DNA of 64,000 bases from Hymenopellis radicata (GCA_015501595.1 JADNRX010000121.1:1-64000), one strand, 5' to 3'. Positions 48,912 to 61,600 are shown, counted from the first letter of the stretch. Notes: generated from the sequence alone by a model not told the origin. Numbers and translations: made by a program.

Positions 48912-50069
48912 TTCGGAAGCAAGGCGATCCCATAGTGAAGATAGTTGAGAAACTGAAGTCTGCGGGTCTTTAGTGTGTCTAATGTAAGTTCTCTGTCATA
49001 CTTCGAGTGCATGATCTTGTGCTTATAGTGCTTGACAGAATGTACGACTAAATGCAAAGTCTGTAAAACATATCTGACAAGAGCGAAGATGCCGCAAAGA
49101 AATGTACAAGTACGCCTTTGAGTAACATGTTTACCCAGCATGAATGACGGCGGGACGCGATCAAACGAGTCCTGACAACACATTACTCCTCGACTCGGTT
49201 TCGTATCGGCTCCATTCTTCCTCGTTACTAATGCTTTCACGAAGCTAACTCAATTCAGTCATCATCTAAGCGCCAGAAGAAACACGGAACCCTCTACGAG
49301 TCAGAGTGGGAAGCGATTCGCTGCGGCCCCTTTGGGATTCCAGCGCAACGCGATCCCCTTCTGAACTCTGTAACTTGCAGTGCATCCTGGATCCGCAGAT
49401 ATCTATGCGGTATTAGTATTGATGCGATCCTTAATTGGAGGGTAGCAATAAAATACGACGACATCAGATATGGAATTGAAGGAGAAAGGACACTTGCTGT
49501 GAGTCAGGCTTCCATTTCAGCTGTGAGTCAAGCTTGAACCTGGCGGTCTGACTGTGAACTGTGCCCTACTGTGCCATAGCCTTTGCTGTTAGCTGTAAAA
49601 ACACGTTGAAAAAACGTTCTGACTGAATTGATCTTAATTTGCTTCCGGTGTAGCTCTTTCCTTCTCTACTAGCTCTACATAATTTTCTTTCGACATAACC
49701 TTTGAAGCTACCATATATATCCGCGGAATGCAGAGCCTTAAAGTTAGAGGCCCTTAGTTGAAGCAAGCTCACCTGATGTGGTCTCTCTCTCACGTTTATG
49801 TCCAAAACAAGGGTCATGCCTTGATCTTCTTTAAAAGTCGCGTTCTTCGTCCGCATGAGACGCTGGACCCACAGATCCTTGTTCTCTGACAGTGATTTGT
49901 CCAGTTCCGGAAACCGAGCCACATCCTGGGTTTAGTTAAAAGCGCGTTGGCCCATCCCCGTCTCCATACTTAGGCTGTCATCCCGTGCACCGCTTTTATT
50001 GTTCGTCGCAACTCGCCTCGTGTCAAACACGCACTTGTCTTTCACATTCACACTTCCCGACGTCGAACA
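48912..50069. other. Intergenic region, about 1.1 kb
   Basis: No confident gene. A minus-strand frame at 49566-49922 (MARFPELDKSLSENKDLWVQ ... with a GTGAGC donor after RERPHQ) could be the first exon of a small gene, but I find no convincing second exon. A short direct repeat gtgagtca(g/a)gctt occurs near 49499 and 49521. Confidence 0.45.
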
Positions 50070-52795
50070 ATGTGAGTGCAACGTTTTCCTAGGCCGTATG
50101 TTTTTGCTGAGCCGGCTGCAGGAACGTCATACAAGAGCCACATGGACAGTTATTGGTTGACCGCATTATACGCCATGAGCGGCCATTGCTCCCCGACGAC
50201 GACTTCGCGATCAAGGCCTCGTTGAGCCACCTCAAAAACGCGAAGAACGCAGGAGAGACGCGTATTGCTGCTGTAGAGGCCGAGCTACGGCGTCTCAAAG
50301 AACAACAAGAGGCAGTCTGCACGTCGTTGGCAAAACACGAATCCGTGTTCTCCCCCATACATCGCCTTCCCAGCGAAATCCTCCTCTATATCTTCCAGCT
50401 ATGTCTTCCCAGGTTCTACAAAGATTCGTGTCTGGACTGCAATGACGTGCGGTTCCGGCTTGCGAGGACATCTCGTTGGTGGCGTGATATTGTGGAGGGT
50501 AGCCCAAAGCTTTGGGCGACGCTTGTCATGCGTTTTGAGGACAGCTACCGTGATAACGAATTTGGTTCCCTCTCGGAATTTCTGCGACTGTCTGGGGAAC
50601 AACCGCTGAAGATTGTCGTTATAGACAATACACACTTGCTGGACCGTGACATCGCGGCGACGCTAAAGCTTCTAGTACCACATTCACATCGATGGCAGCA
50701 TCTCACGCTCAATGATGCTGCCTCGTCCAGATGCCTGTTCGAGGATTTGACACCGGAGAGCATCCCGATGTTGGAGGAGTTGTATATTTCCAAACACTGG
50801 CTGGGTCCTTGGACGAGCTACGAAGCCATGGATGCGGTCATTACTGCTTCGTTGTTGAAGAAGGCTCAGCTTCCTTTCGGACTCTCTTTCCCGCCAAACC
50901 TTACACACGCTCATTTGCGTCTGGCGTGCAATGATGGCGAGAGCGCCGTCAAGGACTTTTTCGCGTCACATCCCCTTCTCACGGAGTGTCATATTTTCCT
51001 TGTTAAAACCCACTCTCCTATGGTATGGGCGCAAAATGACCACGTCGAACACGCAAACCTGCAGACCTTGGTCACCGACCACACCATCTTCCTGGATTGC
51101 CTCACTCTCCCCGTGTTGACCACCCTCCACCTTTCGGCCACAGACGTGTTGATGGAGCCCTCCTCCGTTGACTCCGTAGTGCGCTTTGTGAAACGTTCCC
51201 GTTGTCAACTTACCGCGCTCTCCGTCGCCCAACAGTCGCTATATGACTCACCCGAGTTCATCACGGAACTGTTGCCGTTGGTGTCTGAATCGGTGACGAG
51301 TTTGTATCTCAATACGGAGGAGAGCGTCATTCTCAATGATGAGACGTCACGAGTCATTATGGAGGCACTCAAGCGTAGTCCCAGCACGGCCGGCTTATTC
51401 CCCCGCTGTCGAGTCTCGGCCTGAGGACGTGTGTGCAGAATATCGATAATTTCCAAGAGCTATTCTTTGAAATGGTGTCCTCCCGACGGTCCTCTGAACT
51501 GGCAACACAATGGAAGGCAGCGCGTCTGGCCGATTTGGGAGTGGATATCCGCGAAGTCAGAACGCTCTTGGAGAAAGGACTCCTAGAACTGGCGGATGAG
51601 GGCTTGTCTATCTGGTCTGTGAATCAGACTAGGTACAGTTCTCGGGTAGCGGAGCATCCACCCTGGCTGGAATACGAGCCTTCAACGAGGAAGAATCTAT
51701 CGAAGCGGAGGCGTTCGTCTGACAGTTACACCAACGAGTCCTCGTGCAGTGATATCGAGGCAGTGCAGTACACGCACTGCTCCTTCTCAGATTCGGATTC
51801 AGAGTCCATTCACTCATCTGACTCCGACTCCTTCAGCTCTGCCAGTGATGTATCCTGGGTCCCGGCTCCGTTGGTCCCACCATTCCTGCCGTCCACCCAA
51901 GTTCTACCCCATCTTTCCGGTCATGCTTCGAATGGCTTTGTGCCCTATAGTGCGGCTCCCTTCAGCCCGCCTGGGTCAGTACCACATTCGAACGCAGACC
52001 AACACATTCATCATTGGTTCCCAATTGGGGCGCCTCCTTCCAATACTGCTCCTCCGACTTTGAACCCACAAAATGTGATGCATGTTTATCATCACTTTTC
52101 CCCTTCCGAAGACGTTACCGCGGATGACTTTTCCTCCCCTCTGCAGGCTCCAGTTATCCCCGATTTTTCAGACGACGACGACGATGATGATTATGAGGAA
52201 GATGTCTTTCCCTCCGGTGTTTAATCCTGATACGATGGGCCCGCTGCCCCAATCGCCCTCACAGTTCCCATATCCATTTAATGCGTCTTTACAGAACCTA
52301 CCTCCATCCCAATTCCCGTATCCTTTTAATATGCCCTTGCAAGAACCGGTGCCGCTGGCTCCGTCACAGTTCCCGTATCCTTTTAATATGCCTATGCATC
52401 ATCCCTTTGATCTCGACGTACCACAATCGGAATCAATACGACTTGTATCACCCCCACCGCCGCGCAGGCGCTCTTCGTCACGACACGCGCGTTTCTCAAG
52501 AGAAGTATCGCGCTTTGGCTCGTCGTCTTCCTCTCCAAGGACGGACGGTGGTTCGATTCTTCTCCAGGCGGAGGGACCTTCGAGTTTGCAACACTCGCCT
52601 GAGGCGACGTATTTCGACGACGGTCTCTGTGAGCGTCCTCTTTCTCCGTTAGAGATGGCTGGCTTCGAAGATGTCGAGTGCGATGACATCCATCCGAAGG
52701 CGTCAGGTTCTGGTTTGGGGTCGTTGGATTCGGGATATGGTGGTTCTCCTCCGTTTAGTTCAAGACAAGGAAGTAGTAGTAGTAATGTTGGATAA
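50070..52795 (+). CDS. F-box protein with acidic, repeat-bearing C-terminal tail
   Basis: Predicted SCF ubiquitin-ligase substrate adaptor of the expanded mushroom F-box group. The start codon is split by an intron: AT at 50070-50071, G at 50122 (intron GTGAGT...CTGCAG), giving MNVIQEPHGQLLVDRIIR. A coiled coil (AVEAELRRLKEQQEAV) precedes the F-box PIHRLPSEILLYIFQLCLP and the RLARTSRWWRDIVEGSPKLW extension. Irregular leucine-rich segments fill the middle. Two frame breaks interrupt it: GG at 51392-51393 needs one more G (joining STAG to LIPPLSSLGLRT), and TTT at 52206-52208 has one too many (joining YEEDVF to PPVFNPD). The tail is disordered: Ser/Asp-rich (CSFSDSDSESIHSSDSDS), then Asp run, then three copies of PSQFPYPFN. 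Confidence 0.75.
52255..52400 (+). repeat. Three-copy coding repeat (PSQFPYPFN unit)
   Basis: Within the F-box protein tail, tca/ccatcccarttcccgtatcctttta-type segments recur at about 52257, 52307 and 52364, each encoding PSQFPYPFN followed by A/M-x-(L/M)-Q/H. Spacing is about 50-57 bp. Confidence 0.8.
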
Positions 52796-53073
52796 TGATA
52801 GATTTAGCACAAATAATTTATGTATACAAGTCGTTCATAAATGCAGCACGATAAATGTTAATACTTAGGCGAATGGTAGTAGGACAAGAGACTTGCAGTA
52901 CCACTATGTTTTGTTGAGCGGGACTGGGATTATGAGGTGATAACATGACGGTTCGACTTGGATTTTGTCGGTGCGTCGGCCGAGACGATCACGACTTTAC
53001 GTAAGCAAAATTTTCACGGATCGTTCGCAGGCGGACATTCAAAGGTCTACAAGAACTACCACCACCACGGTAC

Positions 53074-53191
53074 ATGCTCTTCACTCAAAACACCCGGGAC
53101 GAGTACGAATTCTCCTACAATAAATGAGTCTATGTCTGACCTCTTTTTCAGTTATCTCAGTGACCTCGTTTTCTCTCTCCTGGAGCATTAG
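53074..53191 (+). promoter_or_regulatory. Arginine attenuator peptide-type uORF of CPA1 (spliced)
   Basis: Exons 53074-53102 and 53152-53191, joined over a 49-nt intron (GTACGA...TTTTCAG), encode a 22-residue peptide ending at a TAG five bases before the CPA1 ATG. Its core DDYLSDLVF matches the fungal attenuator core (D-Y-L/I-S-D-x-x-aromatic), including the Asp needed for arginine-dependent ribosome stalling. The upstream FTQ also fits. The usual Trp is Phe here. The initiation context is weak (T at -3), as expected for leaky scanning. If the intron is retained, a second ATG at 53132 still reads into YLSDLVF but lacks the key Asp. Confidence 0.8.
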
Positions 53192-53196
53192 ACACC

Positions 53197-54651
53197 ATGC
53201 TTGCCCGAACTTTTGTCATTCGTCTTCCCACCTTTTCTCGAAGTTTTGCATCCCATGCTGGCCCTCTTACGGCTATTCCTGCTTCCATGCATCTTAAAAC
53301 TGGCCAATCGTTCCACGGACGCTCATTTGGCGCACCACGAAGTGTATTTGGTGAAACAGTGTTCTCAACATCCATTACGTCTTGTAAGTTTTTTCAATCG
53401 CTCTTTCGTGACCCTCTGCTCATGCTATGGTATACAGACACCGAATCCATGACAGACCCCTCATACCGGGGTCAAATTCTTGTTTTCACTTCCCCTCTTA
53501 TCGGGAACTACGGTGTTCCCGCCAATTCTGCACCATTCGACTCTCAGGACGTTGGTGTCATCCTTGAATCCAAAGGGATACAATGCTCAGCTATCGTTGT
53601 GGGCGATGTTGCAGAACGATTCTCCCACCACGCCGCTGTCGAATCTCTTGCTGCGTGGTGTCAGCGCCATGACGTCCCAGGTATTACTGGTGTCGATACT
53701 CGTGCAATTACCCGCCTTCTTCGTGACCAAGGGACGACCCTTGGCAGACTTGCCGTCGGAGACGACGTCTCCCTACCCGCACCACAACCTGAAGAGTACT
53801 GGGATCCTACATCTGAAAACCTTGTCGACCAAATCTCCACGAAAACTCCGTATGAACTCAACCCCACAGGCTCAATAAAGATCGCAGTATTGGATTTCGG
53901 CGCCAAGGCAAACATTCTTCGTTCTCTCGTCCGTCGAGACGCGGCTGTCACCGTTTTGCCATGGAACTACGACTTCAACGCCGTCCGTGACCAGTTTGAT
54001 GGACTCTTCCTCACAAATGGACCCGGTGACCCGGCGCACTGCATGGAAGCGGCTCTGAAATTGAGGAAGACGCTCCAAGAGTGGGACCGACCTGTATTCG
54101 GCATCTGCATGGGACACCAAGTCATCGGTATGGCTGCAGGTTTGGACGCGTACCGGATGACATTTGGGAACCGTGGCCATAATCAACCCGTTCTGGCGCT
54201 GGCTTCTGCTGGATCTATCAAAGCTGGACGTGTTTATGTAACAAGGTATGTCGTCTGAGCGTAATTGTTGACAACTAGGCTAACATCGTGACAGTCAGAA
54301 CCACCAGTACGCCTTGAAGCTGCAGGACCCTTTCCCACAGGGATGGGAACCGTTCTTTATCAACTGCAATGATTCTTCTGTGGAAGGTATCAAGTCTACA
54401 TTAGAGTCGGGCAAGAAGGTCTGGGGTGTCCAATTCCATCCTGAGAGTGCTGGAGGCCCACTCGACACCATCGAGGTAAGTGCGCCGCGTCGAGGTTCTT
54501 TGTTGAATCTAACTTGGCACCCTAGATGTTCACGGATTTTGTTGCCGAATGTCGCGCACATAAAATGCAAGTGAGCGGGAGCTTCAAGGGCAGTAGCATG
54601 GAGACTACGCAAGTTGCGCCCGAACTGGCGAGGGCTTCTGCCTCGGCGTGA
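53197..54651 (+). CDS. CPA1: Carbamoyl-phosphate synthase, arginine-specific small chain (glutaminase), mitochondrial
   Basis: Provides ammonia from glutamine for carbamoyl phosphate in arginine synthesis. The presequence MLARTFVIRLPTFSRSFASH is mitochondrial. The N-terminal CPSase small domain reads FHGRSFGAPRSVFGETVFST, SYRGQILVFTSPLIGNYGVP and VPGITGVDTRAITRLLRDQG. The class I amidotransferase domain has LTNGPGDP, the catalytic Cys in FGICMGHQVIG, GNRGHNQPV and the His/Glu pair in GVQFHPESAGG. Four exons; introns near 53384-53440, 54246-54295 and 54477-54525. The C-terminus ends SASA at 54651. The uORF immediately upstream implies translational control by arginine. Confidence 0.95.
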
Positions 54652-54786
54652 CGAATATTTCGAGCTCAATTTCTGTTTTTCTTTCTCTTTCTTTGCTTTG
54701 CCTGAGATGAACCTGTAATTTTGTAACACGAATCGAGAAACTTGGACATTAACAAGTGTGAATTACGTCATAAGCTTGACTCTACC

Positions 54787-56245
54787 ATGAACTATCTTGA
54801 TCCTCTCGACGTCGCGGCGACGAGCACAAGCACGCCCCCGCCTGAGCCAGAGCAGAGCCTTAATGAAGAGGTCACCCAGGTCATTGGCCAATTCAACCGT
54901 TTCTGGGGTGGATTCCGCAAGCAGGCAAGCGAAACTGATCACTCAAATGTCTTGTACTTGACAGAAATATAGAGCGAAACAGCACTCGCAGCGGCGAGAA
55001 AGGACTTTTCAGAAGTTGTGACTCAGGCGCAGCAGAATCTGCATAAATATACGGCGTCTCAGAGCGAGGAGCCAGTAGCGTCGTCGTCAAGTACTGCTGA
55101 AACTCGCGATGTCGATAGCGAGAAGACACCGCCTGCATCTACGCCAACGGAACAAGCATCGGCCTCGGCTCCCACTCTGAACTTTTTCTCTAGGATACAA
55201 TCTGCGCTCCCACCCAACATCGCGGCAACGGTGCAGAACAACATCCCCGAATCGCTCAAGAATCCAGACTTTGTCCAGATACGTGCGACGCTTGCGACCG
55301 AGTTCCAGCGTGTACAGGGCGTCACGAGGGCGCAGGCTGAAGAATACGTACACAAGAGCGAGGCCCTCCTTCGAGAAGCTGTCAAGGAGGCTGGCGAGGT
55401 TCTCAAGGACGCGGTTAAGGTTATACCGCCAGAGGACCCCAGCAGCAGTGGTCTGATCTGGGATGGAAGTGATATGTGGATGCTACCGACGCCTGCGAGC
55501 GAGGCGCCATCGGGCAAAGGCAAGGGCAAAGCTTCGAGCACACATGCGGTTGCTACGCGCGCCGAGGCGTTATTGAAACGGCTCAAGCATGATTCGGGTA
55601 TTATCAGGCATGATCCTGAAGCGGATTCTGCTGCGAAAGAGCAGTATGTGCAGTGGGTTGCGACTGAAGTCAATGCTAAAGGTGGAATGGAGGGTGATGA
55701 ATGGTCTAAGAAGATTTCGGCTGTCGTGGACGATGCTAGTGATGGCGCGGCTCTCAAAGCTAATGAAGATACTCTCGGTACGTGCTTTTCGGTTTGCTAA
55801 GACGTCTCAAGCTGATGTGACATCTAGTGCCCTCTGAAATGACAAGGGAAACATTTTGGACACGGTTCTTCTTCCGCGCCCATCAGATTAGCATTGAAGA
55901 GGATAAGCGCAAAGCATTGATTCAAGGTAGGTTATGATCCTGCTGTCATACTTGACAGTCTTGTGATTGTGTCCAACAGGTTCTTTGGGTAACGATGAGG
56001 ACTTTAGTTGGGAAGACGAAGAGGATGAACAATCTATAACTCCCTCGGCGTCTATTGCGAACACAGCTGCGACTGCAGAGCCTTCAAAGGCCAACCCGCC
56101 GTCTCAGACGGCTACACCGGCGACGAGCAGTCCCAGGGAAAGCAGTGAGGAAAGCTATGATGTTGTTTCGTCCGAGAGCCAGAACGAGAGCAAGGTTGCC
56201 GACGATAAGAAGGTGACTGATTCGGACGACAGCGACTGGGAGTAG
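54787..56245 (+). CDS. BSD-domain protein
   Basis: Starts MNYLDPLDVAATSTSTPPPE at 54787. Exon 1 ends RFWGGFRKQ at a GC donor (CAG|GCAAGC); the intron 54925-54972 ends ATATAG and SETALAAARKDFSEVVTQAQ follows. The middle is helical and amphipathic (RATLATEFQRVQGVTRAQAE). The BSD domain is completed across the next intron: LVPSEMTRETFWTRFFFRAHQI, with the FW pair that defines the domain. An acidic tail (NDEDFSWEDEEDEQ ... DSDDSDWE) ends at 56245. The role is unknown; fungal relatives are peripheral, possibly linked to trafficking or the Dos2 family. Confidence 0.82.
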
Positions 56246-56321
56246 TAGCAGAGGACTGTCATGTATACTATGTGCTAACTACTGTAACTACTAAATCTCG
56301 GAGGCTAATTATAATTCAACG

Positions 56322-58445
56322 ATGGCATTATTTGGCGAACACGTTCTCTCTTTCCTCCGACTACATGCCCCTCATCCTACCCATCCCAGCATGGGTCTAA
56401 AGGAGCGTCGCACATCCAGGACAACCGCCAGACGACCGCTGGTGGTCAATGGACTTCGCATCTTCTGGGCCGTCGTCGTCGTCTGGGGCGAGCTCGTTGT
56501 TTACTTTTGGAGCGCGTCGTCGTGCAGCTGGCCGGATGGACAACTGGTGCGCATTCTATCGCCAACGAGTCCGTCGACTGATCTCTATCAGCCCGCCACA
56601 GGCAACCCGCCGACCCATGTTATGCTCCTCTCAGATCCCCAAGTAAAACCGCCTAATGCCATTCGCGACGACACCTGGCTCAGCTCGCTGGGCGAGATTG
56701 TGTTTGACGTGAGCGTGAAGAAAAGCTGGCGCGTTGCCAAACGCTTCAAGCCCGACGTTGTTGTCTTCCTCGGAGATATGCTTTCCGGTGGGAAATACGT
56801 CCGCTCCGAGAACGAGTGAGTTTCTGTGAAGCTTGTTCCATGTTGATGAACGCATCCAGGTATAATCAATACTTTCAAAAATTTCAGGACACATTCCCGA
56901 TGTCTAACAACGTGTCCGTGCACTATATGCCGGGCAATAACGACGTGGGGCGCGTAATAAATCTCATTGGCGGCTTCTCATAGCTCACCGGTTCCACAGG
57001 ATGGGCGTGTCTCATGCTCTGTCCAAGAAAGTTCGAACAAATTACTTTTCCGCGTTCGGCCCGTTCAACTACCAGGCCATCATTCGCGACCATCGATTCA
57101 TCTTTCTAGATGCTCCCGGCCTTGTCGACGAGGACTATCAACGTTCAGCAACGGGGAACTCGTATGATCAATGGAGTCCCGTTCCTCAAGGCCCTGTGGA
57201 GTTTGTCCAGAAGATGTCGTTAGGTGCATTTCGTCTATGTTTGGCTTGTCACTACTGGATGTCTAACCGAGATTGAACAGAGGACGACACAAAGCCCGTG
57301 GTCTTGTTGACTCACATACCTCTAGCTCGACCGGATACTGGCTCTTGTGGTCCTTTGCGCGAGAAGGGCACTATTCGGCGGGGCGTCGGGCATGGTTATC
57401 AGAACACGTTTGGCAAGCAGACCACATCATTCCTGCTGAAGACATTACACCCGACAATTGTATTCAGGTATATTAGCTCTCGCAAACGTTCGTGATTTTC
57501 GGCATTCTGATGCAATTACTCGCAGTGGAGATAACCGCGATTACTGCGACTATACTCACAAAGCGTCTCCAAATGACCTGGACTCGACGAATGATATCAG
57601 AGAGGTCACCATCAAGTCTTTTCTCTATGGCGCGGAATATTGTCTATCCTGGCTTCCAACTGCTGTCCCTCACGGATCCCTGGACCACGGCGCACCACAA
57701 GTCATACGCGGACAGACCGTGCTCTCTTCCGAATCAGCACGTCATTCTCGAAAGCTTCTACATACCTCTGATGATTGTAACGCTTGCGGCTCTCTGCTTC
57801 GTCAATTACACTAGGCGCAGACCAAAAGCCATTCCTGATATTTTGCTCTCAGCCAATACGCCTGTTACCCCTGGACGCAACAGCCCTCGATGGTCATTTG
57901 CGCCGCGGCAAAGCCCTGTCAGCCCTCCGAGTTCTTTGCCAACGGCGTTGCGCACGCCAAACTCGACAGCGGAAGCGGGTTCTAGTTTCCGTGCTACATC
58001 GCATTATCACGATAATGCGACTCCCCTAGGGTCGCCAATGTTCCACGGTGACGAGGAGGATGTTATGTTTCCCTCTCAGTACGCAAATAGAGATACCCAT
58101 GATAGCTGGTCTCCCGACCATGGGGTTGGTCACGGTTTCTTCCAAAATCATGAGCCCGAGCCTCTGTCGTCGGTCAATACTTCCCATTCGGTTTCGGATT
58201 ATAAACTGCGTCGGACATGGTCTTGGACCTTTGTGATGTTGGGGAGGAGAAGGAGGATAACATTTCGCGCTCCGGAATTGTCCTGGAGCGCGGCGAGGGA
58301 GTTGATGATGCTTGTAGGCCCCGGAGGTACATCAGATGGACTATCATCAAGGAGGGGAGTAGTGCAAAGTACACTAATTGACGCGATTAGTATTATATGG
58401 ACCACAGCACTACTATGGGTTGTGTTGGCCTGGATGTCGTTTTGA
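56322..58445 (+). CDS. CDC1/TED1-type metallophosphoesterase, ER membrane
   Basis: ER/Golgi metal-dependent phosphoesterase acting on GPI-anchor ethanolamine phosphate in this family. It starts MALFGEHVLSFLRLHAPHP at 56322, with one N-terminal membrane span (LRIFWAVVVVWGELVVYFW). Metallophosphoesterase motifs in order are MLLSDPQVKPP (D-x-Q), VVVFLGDMLSGGKYV (GD), MPGNNDVG (GNND), LLTHIPLARP (H) and GDNRDYCDYTH. A second span FYIPLMIVTLAALCFVNY and a third C-terminal ALLWVVLAWMSF follow. Between them is a Ser/Pro-rich cytosolic or lumenal loop. Four to five introns. CDC1 versus TED1 cannot be settled by eye. Confidence 0.88.
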
Positions 58446-58660
58446 TTCTCGGACTTGAAGTTCGGATGGACTATCGTTACAAGTGTATTATTTATTGTAA
58501 ATACCCACTGCATATAGAGCCGTACGCAAGTAATGTGTATGCGATTTTTATTCAGAATCCAAATTTGGGTGATGGGTGCCGGAACCGCGTAAACAAGGAC
58601 AATCAACGCGTCGCTTTCTTTCTTCTACAACGTTTTCCAGTCTCCCTCCATGTTCCTATC

Positions 58661-61600
58661 ATGACAACAACGAACCAAGGGGACTCACAGTCCGGCTGGG
58701 ATCAAAGCGTCATCAATGAGATTTTGGAGCACATCGAGCGGCAAGACGTGCACATCGACGACGCGGTCGTGACGAATATTGTCCGACTTGCACAGTATTT
58801 CCTGGCGGATTTCGTGCCGCATGGACAAGTGCAGTGGCTTGCTATGGAAGATAAACTCGTCCTGGCCCGGCTGGCCTTACGGGCGATTGACGGACTGACT
58901 GCCGCCGTTGAGAGAAATCCCAACAACGTCAACTTGCCAGATGAGGCCATCAACGCGATGATACACGCGATGTTGGGATTCAACGCATCGGTGTGCACTT
59001 GGCATGATACGCTGCAGGACGAGGCGCGCGCCGTTGTCGCTCAACTATACACGGAGACGTCCAACAGAATTGTCTTTTTCTTACGCGTTCTCGGCGGTCG
59101 CTTTTCAAATGACTTGCCTGCAGCACAGCATATTTCGAGGATCAGAAATCTCTTCTGTGGAACGCTGCAGGTTGCATCGAGTGCGTTCGCGGTGTTGTTT
59201 CCTTGTGCCCTTGTCTAATGAGTGGGCCTCAGTGACGTTCAGTCTCAATACCACTTACACTTTCCCGGTGTGCTTCGTTCTCAACGTTAATACCTGTTTT
59301 ACTACAGAGCCCAAATCTCAGGTGAAAGTGGTCGTATCTCATTGGTCGCATTTCTAACACACATATAGTCTGATACCGATATGACGATGATCAAACTCGA
59401 AAATGCAAGCGTTGTATACAACTTTCTTTGTCACGCGTTGCAAGTCTGGTCTACCTTCCTTCAGCATCCGTCTCCTGTGCAGTGGTACATTCAAGACTTT
59501 GCGCCTCAACTCGCGCAGTTAGCCAGAATGTTGTTCGATCACCTGCTTTCTACTGCTTGTCCATTGGAGGCCTCCCCGCGTATTAGGCTCCTACTGATGG
59601 TATTGCGCCAGACAGAGAGCTTACGGCAATTAACAGGCCTTCATCGACCTATATTTGACTGGAATTATCTCTTGCTTCGACACCGTTTGAAAGGTGCAGG
59701 TTTGGCTGGCTGGGAAGCTGTCGACATGTACCTCATTGAGGCTTTTCAATCACAGTCATTCCTTTCACCCTCTGCGGAAGACTTTGTGGACATTCTCAAC
59801 GCGTTGGAAAGTTGTTCAGTCCAAACGACAGTCTCAGTCTGTGTCTGACTCGAATCTCGGCTTTCTCGGCCACTAACTTTTGTTGATTAGGACCTTGGAT
59901 TCCGGTTTGTATGCGCCTCTATACAGCATTTGGACTTTTCGATAATTGCCGCGGCTCGTGATCAGATCGGCAGAATCAACTTTGGCGAGAGAAGTGGCGT
60001 CTTAACGGAGGTTCTCAATCAACGCATTAACCCGCAGTCCACGGCCTCCTCTCTCACACCTACTCAGGCGTTGTCGCAGGAAAGTTGGCGTGTAAGCGCT
60101 AAGGCTGCCTTACAGGTAATGCTGCAACCGGAGGAGATAGACTGGATGGAAGATGACCAGGACTTTGACGACGAGCGGTACATGCAGAGGATCCTTAACG
60201 ACGCTACGTCTAAGTTGACTCGGTGAGACACTAAAGCAACTCTTATTGATTGACCTATCTGACTGTTTCAGACGTGAATCGAAATCCGCTGAATGGCGTA
60301 TGGATATGATTCGGAAAGTACAGACTCTGATGTCGGCTCTGGCGCCTTCGTGTCTGTTGTCTGCGCTTCCTTTATATTCAGCCTTCATGAAAACGATGCT
60401 CGGAGGAACGGATAATGAAGCGACGGCCGAAGTTCGACGGCAGGCTTTCAAGTGCTCTTCCAGGATAATATCGCGCGCCCTCTTCGACGCCGACGAAACC
60501 TCGATAGACGGTTTCAAGGCCATCTTCTCCGGGCTCACGGATGCGAACAGAAGCGTAAGGCTAGCAGCAGGGTAAGCACACTTTTCGAATATTTGTTCTT
60601 GACTCAAAAGTCGTCGATAGAGATGCTCTCAAAGCTATGATCATCTGTGTGTCACGGGTACCTGCCAGCGGCAAGTCCTCAACCCTGTTGGACGATGTTT
60701 TCAACCGGCTACACGCTATTATTGATGCCGCTACGATTACCTGTAAGGAGACCTTGACGATTAGTATCGGAATGACGGGAGAGTAAGGTCGTAACTCGCT
60801 CGCTAAGCTCAGTCACTGATCGACTATACAGAACCGATAACAAGACTGTCCTTGGTTTCGTTCTTTGTTTCTTGATTGCACAGCTCCGACGGCCAAATAT
60901 CATTCTGACAGCACAGGCGGCATGCCAAATCTTGACGCTCACGAAGTACCACCAGAAGAAGACTCCATGGCCGCTGTTAAGTCCACACATGGAGCTACTA
61001 GCTCCCTATCTCATTTTCCAAGAACCCCAACTGTTGGCGGAGACGTGTAGGCTCATGAATGTCACGCCACGCGAGTTCTTCACCCGCACGCAGCGATATA
61101 CGCTGCCGCACATCATGATGAAAGGTGACTCTCAGCTTCTGCGGCAGGTGGCGAGGGAATTGGAAATGCCGCCGGCTCGATTGATACTGGAGGAATTGCC
61201 TCGCATCCTTGGACATATTTTCATGATGGAGAGCTCGGCGAACTGTACGAAAGCCCTTGGGTTTACGACTGACTTTCTCCGCCGCGAAGCACCTGATGCA
61301 GATGGTATCAACGTCGGATCCTTGGTCAAGGGCTTCATCAACCAGTTACTTGGACACCTGGTAGTTATCATGGGTGATGAGAATGACCAGACTGTGCAGC
61401 AGGTTCGTCCCGATTTTGTTCGAATCCATTGAAGGTCAATTGACGGTATGCGCCAGGCACAAACCGCGATCAAGAGGGTGGCGAAGACTCTGACGTCACC
61501 AGCGAAGCCTGGACGGTCCCAAACCACGCCTGACTTGGGCACGTTTCTTGCTCCATATATGCTCGTATTGATGAGCTACTTGAACGATATGCTCCAGGCG

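Noticed and set aside
49301..49400. Possible tRNA-like segment
   Set aside because: No cloverleaf with consistent A and B boxes could be drawn.
49566..49922. 118-codon minus-strand frame
   Set aside because: The first 50 residues look protein-like and end at a GTGAGC donor, but no second exon could be found, so it is mentioned only within the intergenic entry.
53132..53191. Unspliced 19-codon uORF as the attenuator peptide
   Set aside because: It has YLSDLVF but lacks the essential Asp before Tyr; the spliced form from 53074 fits the family core better.
58397..58660. N-terminal extension of the ATR frame upstream of 58661
   Set aside because: The upstream part overlaps the 3' end of the CDC1/TED1 gene and reads Cys/Tyr/Ile-rich; the ATG at 58661 is the sensible start.
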